Of a stretch of DNA of 25,472 nt, positions 20,614-25,472 are shown one piece after another. The position numbers were made by a program, and so were the translations under genes. Under the pieces are notes generated by a model, which saw nothing but the letters and a program-made list of their open reading frames with translations, had not been told where the DNA came from and did not search any database. The stretch comes from Bifidobacterium breve (GTDB lineage Bacteria > Actinomycetota > Acidimicrobiia > Acidimicrobiales > Ilumatobacteraceae). Where the stretch lies: assembly GCA_945896935.1 (NCBI GenBank), contig CAMDER010000007.1:1-25472 (forward strand). The letters are read 5' to 3'. Every line of letters starts with the position of its first letter. Position 1 is the first letter of the stretch.

Positions 20614-21669
20614 ATGAGTAGTTCACCGTCAGCTCCCGAGCGTCGCTTTGCTAGTGACAATAACGCGGCAGTGCATCCGCTGATTCTTGAATCACTCGAA
20701 CGCGCCAACCGCGGTCACGCAGTTGCCTATGGCGACGACCCTTGGACGACTAGCGCCAATGAAGCATTCAACGAACTATTCGGACAACAAGTCTCAACCT
20801 TGATGGTGTGGAACGGGACCGGCGCCAATGTGCTCGCACTGGCCACGCTCCTCTCCCCTGCGGGGGCAGTCGTATGTAGCGACGCTTCTCATATCAATGT
20901 CGATGAAACAGGCGCACCAGAGCGAATCCTCGGAGCGAAGCTCATTGACGTTCCGACAACCAAAGGCAAGATCACTCCCGACCAAGTGTTGAATTTGCGG
21001 CATTTCTTAGGCGTTGTTCATCATGTACAACCAAGCGTGTTGTCAATCACGCAAAGCACCGAGTGGGGCACGATGTACACACCCAACGAAATTGCCGCTC
21101 TCTGCGATGCAGCGCATTCAATGGGAATGAAAGTTCATCTCGATGGTGCGCGTATCGCGAATGCGACTGCTGCTCTTGGCGGAACTCAACAAGCTTTGAA
21201 ATCTTTCACGGTTGATGCGGGTGTTGACGTCATTTCATTCGGTGGCGCAAAGAACGGAATGATGTACGGCGAAGCGGTGATTTACCTCGATCCTGAACTT
21301 GCTCGAAGTGCTCCCTATGTCCGCAAGCAAGTCACTCAACTTCCGTCAAAAGTGCGTTACATCTCGGCCCAGTTTTCGGCGCTTCTGACCGATGATCTGT
21401 GGATCAAAAATGCCCGCCACGCCAATGCCATGGCGACTCGCCTGTACGAGCAGACCGTCGGATTGGCTGGCGTCACACTTGATGGGGCGCCCGAGGTCAA
21501 CAGCATCTTCCCCGTTCTGCCAGCAGCCCACATTGAGGCTTTACGGGATTGGTCATTCTTCTACGATTGGGACTCCCACCACCAACAAGTGCGCTGGATG
21601 ACCTCCTGGGATACCGAGTTCGCCGATATCGACCAATTCGTCGCCGGCGTCCGGCATTTTGTCAATTGA
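20614..21669 (+). CDS. Threonine-aldolase-like PLP enzyme (beta-eliminating lyase family)
   Basis: 351 residues. Fold-type I PLP enzyme similar to low-specificity L-threonine aldolase: FASDNNAAVHPLILESLERA, VWNGTGANVLAL (phosphate loop), SDASHINVDETGAPE (His93 stacking on PLP), HLDGARIANA (Asp177, Arg180) and PLP lysine Lys213 in SFGGAKNGMMYGEA. The family cleaves threonine/allo-threonine to glycine and acetaldehyde, or other beta-hydroxy amino acids. That would supply the glycine used by the gcv system in this window (inference). ATG 20614 preceded by AGAG, a weak Shine-Dalgarno; an inverted repeat lies just upstream. Confidence 0.92.
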   Translation: MSSSPSAPERRFASDNNAAVHPLILESLERANRGHAVAYGDDPWTTSANEAFNELFGQQVSTLMVWNGTGANVLALATLLSPAGAVVCSDASHINVDETGAPERILGAKLIDVPTTKGKITPDQVLNLRHFLGVVHHVQPSVLSITQSTEWGTMYTPNEIAALCDAAHSMGMKVHLDGARIANATAALGGTQQALKSFTVDAGVDVISFGGAKNGMMYGEAVIYLDPELARSAPYVRKQVTQLPSKVRYISAQFSALLTDDLWIKNARHANAMATRLYEQTVGLAGVTLDGAPEVNSIFPVLPAAHIEALRDWSFFYDWDSHHQQVRWMTSWDTEFADIDQFVAGVRHFVN

Positions 21670-21694
21670 CCAGTTTTTCCCCCATGAATTCTTT

Positions 21695-21723
21695 TTGACT
21701 CGACGGTCAATTACATCTAGAGT
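21695..21723 (+). promoter_or_regulatory. Promoter upstream of whiB
   Basis: TTGACT (21695-21700), a 17-bp spacer and TAGAGT (21718-21723) make a good sigma-70-type promoter. Transcription from about 21730 would give a leader of about 100 nt, containing a TTG-repeat (TTGTTGTTGTTG), before the start at 21829. This is the longest leader in the window apart from gcvP. Confidence 0.6.
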
Positions 21724-21828
21724 CATCTTGTTCCAGTTGTTGTTGTTGTAGTCGGTGTGACCTGCCTGCAACATGGGGAATTCAATTAAAGTCAGAGAAT
21801 TTGCAAGTTTTCACCACCTGGGGGTCGT

Positions 21829-22131
21829 GTGGCAGCTGTAGAAATCATCATTACCCGTCAGCAGACGGACGACGCGTGGATGGATACTGGAGCGTGCCGA
21901 GGCATGACCCATCTCTTCTTCCCCACCACCGCTGAAAGGCCTCAGGCTCGCGAACGTCGCGAGGCTTTGGCTCGCAATGTCTGCTCGAGTTGCAACGTCC
22001 AAGACGTTTGTCGCGACTTTGGTCGCGACAACCACGAGTACGGCTTGTGGGGCGGCGAAAGCGAAGACGAGCGCCATGAGGCTGGCTTCCGCCTCATTGC
22101 ACCTATTGGCATTCGTGCCAACGCCAGCTGA
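21829..22131 (+). CDS. WhiB-family iron-sulfur transcriptional regulator
   Basis: 100 residues. Four cysteines of the [4Fe-4S] cluster: Cys23 (GACRGM), Cys52, Cys55 and Cys61 (CSSCNVQDVC), followed by the G-[I/V/L]-W-G-G turn (GLWGG, 72-76) and a short basic tail. WhiB proteins are found in actinobacteria and their phages and work with the principal sigma factor to control genes in response to redox or development. The C-terminus here is short and Ala/Ile-rich. GTG 21829 follows GGGGG by 4 nt; no ATG start would keep Cys23 except an internal M at residue 18. A long leader with its own promoter suggests regulation. Confidence 0.95.
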   Translation: MAAVEIIITRQQTDDAWMDTGACRGMTHLFFPTTAERPQARERREALARNVCSSCNVQDVCRDFGRDNHEYGLWGGESEDERHEAGFRLIAPIGIRANAS

Positions 22132-22185
22132 ACTCGTTTTTCACGCTGCGCCGCGCGGTCTTACTTCAGGTGAGACAATGAATCC

Positions 22186-23274
22186 ATGAGCCATGCCGAA
22201 TATCGACACGCCCTTGATGCGGCCTGGTCAGATTTTGGTGACGGGCGTTCAATCATCGGTATTGATGACACCAGTCCCAACGTTTCAACCAATTCGGTTT
22301 TTCGTCTTCATCTGAGCGACGGAACCCGGGTCTTTGCCAAAGTTTCGAATTACGGGTCGTATTTTCTTTTTGCCGAAGACCACGACCGCTTGTTTCGTTG
22401 TACCCAATTGATTCAGGGAACTCGCTTTGAAAATTTTCTGGCTCCCGTCTTAGCCAAGTCACATGAGGGGTCTGCCCAGCGCCCATACACCTGGTACGAC
22501 GGCAATTTGTGGGTGGCTTTTTACGGCGAAGCATCCAAGCGCAATATGCTTCCGCCACAACTCAATCGAGAACAGTCCACATGCTTGGCCCGAGAAATCG
22601 CCCAGTTTCATCTCGTCTGCGATTCAATCGCGAGCGAAATTCCGACGACATCAAACAGTATTAAGTCTGATGCCATCCATCTTCTGGATTTACTATCGAG
22701 CCCTTTTGCGCCGAAGAATTTTTCTCTCCCTCCTGAACACATCGGCGTCTTGCACAAACACACTCACGACTTTTTGATCGAACTTGAAAACATCCGTTAC
22801 GACTCGTGGAAGCGGATTCCTATTTTGGTGGATTGGAATTTGGGAAACTTCTCAGTCAATGATCACTCGGTCAATCAATACGGTTCATCTACGCAACCGT
22901 TCACCTTATTTTCACGGTGGGATTACGACTGGTTCAGAGTTGAGTCGCGCCTGCTCGACTTCTACTTCTTGTCACGCGTTTCATCATCAACCGGTGATCA
23001 GACCCAGTGGTCCTACTCCCCTCACACTTTGGTTGAACCAGAGTTCGTTGAATTCATCCGCGCTTATCACGAGGTTTTCCCCCTGACCGAATCTGATATT
23101 CGATTCCTTCCCGAGGCTTACCGATTTTTCATCTTGAATTACGTCGTTCGTGAAGGCGCTCGATTCTTTCGACCAGATCTGTGCACCAAATTCCGTAGCA
23201 ACGCCGCACGTTCATACTTGCCCGCGATCGACCGTCTTGATTTGACTCCACTTCTGCGGGCCATTTCGTCATGA
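22186..23274 (+). CDS. Phosphotransferase-like (APH/kinase-fold) protein, unknown substrate
   Basis: 362 residues. An N-lobe-like region (SVFRLHLSDGTRVFAKVSNY, with a possible Lys in VFAKV) precedes a catalytic-loop-like ILVDWNLGNF (Asp216 and Asn221, the D-x4-N spacing of aminoglycoside-phosphotransferase-like kinases; the usual His is missing) and SRWDYDWFRVESRLLDFYFL (Asp246/Asp248 as the metal-binding Asp). This resembles homoserine-kinase/APH-type enzymes that phosphorylate small molecules or sugars. I do not recognise a closer family. The neighbouring ribokinase-like gene 75 nt downstream suggests sugar phosphorylation (weak inference). GACAAT lies 6 nt before ATG, and the stop codon is in the loop of a strong palindrome. 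Confidence 0.75.
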   Translation: MSHAEYRHALDAAWSDFGDGRSIIGIDDTSPNVSTNSVFRLHLSDGTRVFAKVSNYGSYFLFAEDHDRLFRCTQLIQGTRFENFLAPVLAKSHEGSAQRPYTWYDGNLWVAFYGEASKRNMLPPQLNREQSTCLAREIAQFHLVCDSIASEIPTTSNSIKSDAIHLLDLLSSPFAPKNFSLPPEHIGVLHKHTHDFLIELENIRYDSWKRIPILVDWNLGNFSVNDHSVNQYGSSTQPFTLFSRWDYDWFRVESRLLDFYFLSRVSSSTGDQTQWSYSPHTLVEPEFVEFIRAYHEVFPLTESDIRFLPEAYRFFILNYVVREGARFFRPDLCTKFRSNAARSYLPAIDRLDLTPLLRAISS

Positions 23275-23284
23275 CGAAATGGCC
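23259..23284. terminator. 26-bp perfect palindrome at a gene end (copy B)
   Basis: Arms GGCCATTTCG and CGAAATGGCC flank loop TCATGA, whose TGA (23272-23274) is the stop codon of the kinase-like gene. As RNA it would be a 10-bp hairpin without a U-run. Its central 18 bp is identical to the palindrome at 20527-20544, so it may instead be a protein site. Confidence 0.5.
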
Positions 23285-23319
23285 TTCGTCCATGTGTCGC
23301 GTTCACTCGGCACCGTGTT

Positions 23320-23350
23320 TGTCTCCATGCGGCATGGTTCACTAGAGACA
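23320..23350. promoter_or_regulatory. Nested inverted repeats at the ribokinase-like gene start
   Basis: CCATGC-G-GCATGG (23325-23337) lies within a wider repeat, TGTCTC (23320-23325) and GAGACA (23345-23350). The outer arm ends on the A of the start codon, so a bound protein or an RNA hairpin could hinder initiation. Confidence 0.35.
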
Positions 23351-24237
23351 TGGCCAACGGTTCGCACGCATACGAAGTTGTCATTCTCGGAAGCAGCAAT
23401 CTCGACCTCGTCGCCACGGTCGATCGTCTCCCCTCTCCTGGCGAAACAGTTCTTGGCACCAATTACGCCGAACATGCTGGCGGCAAGGGACTGAATCAGG
23501 CTGTTGCGTGCCGTCGGGCCGGAGCCGACACCGCTTTCATCACCTGTCTCGGCGCCGATGCTGCTGGTGAAACCTTGCACCGCCTGATGACGTCCGAGGG
23601 AATAGCCGCGTATGTCACCGACCATGCTGGCCCAACTGGTCGGGCACTGATTTCAGTCGATGAACAAGGCGAAAATTCAATTGTCGTGGTGCCCGGCGCA
23701 AATGCCGAGCTAACAATCAGCGTCGTTGACGCACATCGCGATGTGATCAGCCGTGCTGGTGTTTTGCTCTGTCAGTTAGAAGTTCCGATTGATGCTGTTG
23801 AGGCCGCACTCGCGATCGCCAAAGTCGGTGGAGTACGCACGATTCTCAACCCGGCTCCGGCAAAAAAACTGAAACGTTCAGTACTTCAGCTCTGCGATGT
23901 GATTATGCCTAATCAACATGAAGTGGCGTTGCTCGGTGGAGCAACATCTCTTCTTGAGGCTGGTGTCTCAATCGTCGTCATTACGCTCGGCGCACGCGGA
24001 ATCAAAATCGTGACCAAAGACGGAGAATTACAAATACCTCCTTTCGCAGTTCGCGCTATTGACACGACCGGTGCTGGTGACGCCGCATGTGGTGCATTAG
24101 CGACTGCTCTCGCTCACGGAGCCGACATCACAACTGCCGCACGCCGAGCATCTGCCGCAGGAGCGCTTGCGGCAACGAAGCAGGGCGCAGTCCCCTCATT
24201 GCCAACTCAGTACGACATCGACGCTCTCGTCAATTAA
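23350..24237 (+). CDS. Ribokinase-family carbohydrate kinase (PfkB)
   Basis: 295 residues. PfkB fold: VVILGSSNLDLVATVDRLPS, first signature GGKGLNQAVACRRAGA (44-59) and second signature DTTGAGDAACGALATA with catalytic base Asp244. Also LVSVDEQGENSI-like strand ALISVDEQGENSIVVVPGAN and MPNQHEVALL, which match ribokinase more than fructokinase. ATP-dependent phosphorylation of ribose or a similar sugar (nucleoside salvage). DAACGA replaces the usual DAF-x-GA after the catalytic Asp. No ribose transporter or nucleosidase is adjacent. ATG 23350 fits the family N-terminus; no strong Shine-Dalgarno. Confidence 0.92.
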   Translation: MANGSHAYEVVILGSSNLDLVATVDRLPSPGETVLGTNYAEHAGGKGLNQAVACRRAGADTAFITCLGADAAGETLHRLMTSEGIAAYVTDHAGPTGRALISVDEQGENSIVVVPGANAELTISVVDAHRDVISRAGVLLCQLEVPIDAVEAALAIAKVGGVRTILNPAPAKKLKRSVLQLCDVIMPNQHEVALLGGATSLLEAGVSIVVITLGARGIKIVTKDGELQIPPFAVRAIDTTGAGDAACGALATALAHGADITTAARRASAAGALAATKQGAVPSLPTQYDIDALVN

Positions 24238-24257
24238 TTCTGTCTGGCAATCATCAG

Positions 24258-25106
24258 TCACTGAGCTCGAAAAGCCACAGCAGCCCAACCGCCGTATTCA
24301 ATACGATCACATTCTTGAAGTGGAGCGAGTGCTTGCGCCACATGTTCGTAATGCTCAGTTAAGACACCGCTGATCACCAACAGGCCATCAGGCTTGGTCA
24401 ATCGTTTCAATTCGTCGCTCAGGTCAATCAGTGCTGGGGCCAAAATATTGGCGACAACTATGTCGGCTGGAAACCCAATCACCGCAACTGGTTCTGTTGT
24501 GACTGTCCATCGATCGTCAACATGATTGAGTCGAGCATTTTCTTGCGATACTGCGACGCACGAAGGATTGATATCCATTCCGATTGCCCGTACCGCCCCA
24601 AGTCGCAAGGCTCCAATTCCGAGAACACCGCTCCCACAGCCGACATCAATGAGAACATCGCCAGGTTGTACATACTTTTCGATCATCAGCAAACTGGTCA
24701 TCGTTGTGGGGTGGTCGCCCATTCCAAAAGTACTTGCGGGTTCAATCGGAATCACAATGGCCTGATCGGGATGCGCCAAAGACGCGACTACTTCAGCAAC
24801 TTCTCGATCGTCACACCACACCGGAGCAATCACGATTCGCTCGCCGATCATTGTTGGTCGAGCAAATTCTCGCCATTTGTTGGCCACCGCGTCATTCACA
24901 ATGACCGTCGACCAATCCAATTCGACTGGCAAAGAATCCATGGCTTGCTCAACAACTTTGATGTCGTCACCAAGCGATGTTTGCAGACGAACAATTCCGT
25001 CAGGGTCCCAATGTTCCTCGATAGCAACAACACCCAAAGACCACAGCAGATCACTGACAAATTCAACTTCGGTTGGAGTTGTACGAACCAGTACAGAAAG
25101 CGTCAT
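24258..25106 (-). CDS. prmA: Ribosomal protein L11 methyltransferase
   Basis: 282 residues. Class I SAM-dependent methyltransferase that trimethylates ribosomal protein L11. N-terminal substrate-recognition domain (1-about 60), then IEPASTFGMGDHPTT (family FGTG-x-H-x-TT, here with Met at 129), SAM motif DVGCGSGVLGIGALRLGA (154-171), MDINPSCVAVSQENARLN and VVANILAPALIDL (substrate-binding NxL). Slightly shorter than the E. coli protein (about 293). ATG 25106 lies in the CGTCATGACG motif shared with the palindromes at 20527 and 23259; no clear Shine-Dalgarno. It is 18 nt downstream of the hexapeptide-repeat gene, so the two are likely co-transcribed. Confidence 0.93.
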   Translation of the reverse strand: MTLSVLVRTTPTEVEFVSDLLWSLGVVAIEEHWDPDGIVRLQTSLGDDIKVVEQAMDSLPVELDWSTVIVNDAVANKWREFARPTMIGERIVIAPVWCDDREVAEVVASLAHPDQAIVIPIEPASTFGMGDHPTTMTSLLMIEKYVQPGDVLIDVGCGSGVLGIGALRLGAVRAIGMDINPSCVAVSQENARLNHVDDRWTVTTEPVAVIGFPADIVVANILAPALIDLSDELKRLTKPDGLLVISGVLTEHYEHVAQALAPLQECDRIEYGGWAAVAFRAQ

Positions 25107-25110
25107 GACG
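25101..25110. repeat. Palindromic core CGTCATGACG at the prmA start (copy C)
   Basis: The 10-bp core CGTCATGACG, followed by AAAT, matches the centre and right half of the palindromes at 20527-20544 and 23259-23284; the left half is degenerate (GAAAG). The prmA start codon is within it. Confidence 0.5.
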
Positions 25111-25120
25111 AAATCATCAA

Positions 25121-25132
25121 TTGATTAATCAA
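25121..25132. repeat. 12-bp perfect palindrome at the stop of the hexapeptide-repeat gene
   Basis: TTGATTAATCAA includes the minus-strand stop codon (25127-25125) and lies 14 nt upstream of the prmA start. It is AT-rich and short; it may be chance or a regulator site. Confidence 0.3.
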
Positions 25133-25472
25133 GCCGGCGAAGTTTTTCTTTATACAACTTCGCACGGGCAACATACGACGCTGCTCCAAGTTGGATGTCG
25201 GCAGCACGTGCCTTATCGAGTTTGATCACTGCGGGTGCACCAACCGCCAACGCACCGCTTGGCACTTCTAAACCATTCAAGACAACCGAGTTAGCCCCGA
25301 CCACGGCACCCGATCGAACAATCACGCGATGCAACACAATTGCGCCGTTCCCAATCAAAGAACCATCTTCAATCGTGCAACCTTCAAGGTGCACGATGTG
25401 GCCGATCACGCAATCGTTACCCACAACAGTTGGAAAGACGTGTGTGGTGTGTAGCACCGAACCATCTTGAAT
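25125..25472 (-). CDS. Gamma-carbonic-anhydrase-like hexapeptide-repeat protein, partial (N-terminus outside window)
   Basis: The frame runs through the window edge and encodes 115 C-terminal residues: IQDGSVLHTTHVFPTVVGND, CVIGHIVHLEGCTIEDGSLI, GNGAIVLHRVIVRSGAVVGA and a basic C-terminal helix YVARAKLYKEKLRRLD. Left-handed beta-helix repeats and the GHIVHLEGCTIED block match gamma-class carbonic anhydrase-like proteins (YrdA/PaaY group), with His residues of the zinc site at GHIVHLEGC and LHTTH. In YrdA-type proteins the HLEGC is usually HxxxLHGC, so His is shifted relative to the catalytic form; activity is uncertain. The true start lies upstream of 25472; the GTG at 25457 is not a start because the family sequence continues in front of it. 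Confidence 0.88.
   Translation of the reverse strand: MQDGSVLHTTHVFPTVVGNDCVIGHIVHLEGCTIEDGSLIGNGAIVLHRVIVRSGAVVGANSVVLNGLEVPSGALAVGAPAVIKLDKARAADIQLGAASYVARAKLYKEKLRRLD

Noticed and set aside
25134..25457. GTG 25457 as the true start of the hexapeptide-repeat gene
   Set aside because: The frame continues to the window edge as IQDGS, a conserved family segment, so the gene is truncated by the window.
1..25472. CRISPR array, prophage, insertion sequence, tRNA or rRNA
   Set aside because: No regularly spaced repeats, transposase or integrase frames, terminal inverted repeats or tRNA-like cloverleaf sequences were recognised by eye on either strand.

Overview
The window looks like a core-genome segment of an actinobacterium, most likely a planktonic member of class Acidimicrobiia or a relative; the class is an inference. 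The evidence is a WhiB protein with four cysteines, a GarA-type FHA protein, and a block (CDP-alcohol phosphatidyltransferase, gcvH, garA, merR, DUF151 nuclease, merR, glycine cleavage genes) that mirrors the Rv1826-Rv1832 neighbourhood of Mycobacterium tuberculosis as I remember it. Base composition is moderate for an actinobacterium. Genes are packed tightly, with many 1-4 nt start/stop overlaps. I see no tRNA, rRNA, CRISPR array, insertion sequence, prophage or integrase.

Layout. 1-1482: a partial unknown gene and nagA (minus). 1519-2798: an alpha/beta hydrolase and a PaaI-type thioesterase in one overlapping plus-strand unit. 2800-6183: a minus-strand operon of two paralogous amidohydrolases and a lipoprotein serine hydrolase of the beta-lactamase fold. 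6280-7020: an SRAP (YedK/HMCES) DNA-crosslink repair protein, convergent with an SDR-HIT operon (8252-7021). 8334-12959: the conserved plus-strand block ending in gcvT. 13001-16408 (minus): gcvP behind a tandem glycine riboswitch (16447-16647), followed by a Ser-rich helical protein of unknown role. 16731-19163 (minus): a luciferase-like monooxygenase and a PLP-dependent decarboxylase/lyase. 19205-20045: a hotdog protein and an FKBP-type isomerase. 20153-20536: a small zinc-finger/coiled-coil protein (minus). 20614-24237: a threonine-aldolase-like enzyme, WhiB, a kinase-like protein and a ribokinase-family protein. 24258-25472 (minus): prmA and a truncated gamma-carbonic-anhydrase-like gene.

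How the genes fit together. The clearest theme is glycine and one-carbon metabolism. GcvH, GcvT and GcvP are three of the four glycine cleavage proteins (no lipoamide dehydrogenase is seen here), gcvP sits behind a glycine sensor, and a threonine-aldolase-like enzyme that could make glycine lies nearby. GarA, which in mycobacteria tunes 2-oxoglutarate and glutamate flux, is co-transcribed with gcvH. A second theme is gene-expression style: about ten genes have a TAnnnT hexamer exactly 6-7 nt before the start codon, which points to leaderless mRNAs, while downstream operon genes start at ATGA, GTGA or TAATG overlaps.

I found no clear new defence, mobile or biosynthetic system. The most interesting leads are the zinc-ribbon GarA variant without the mycobacterial Thr-Thr phosphosite, the amidohydrolase pair in which one partner seems to have lost its metal ligands, the candidate start-site-masking helix behind the riboswitch, and a recurrent palindrome containing CGTCATGACG.
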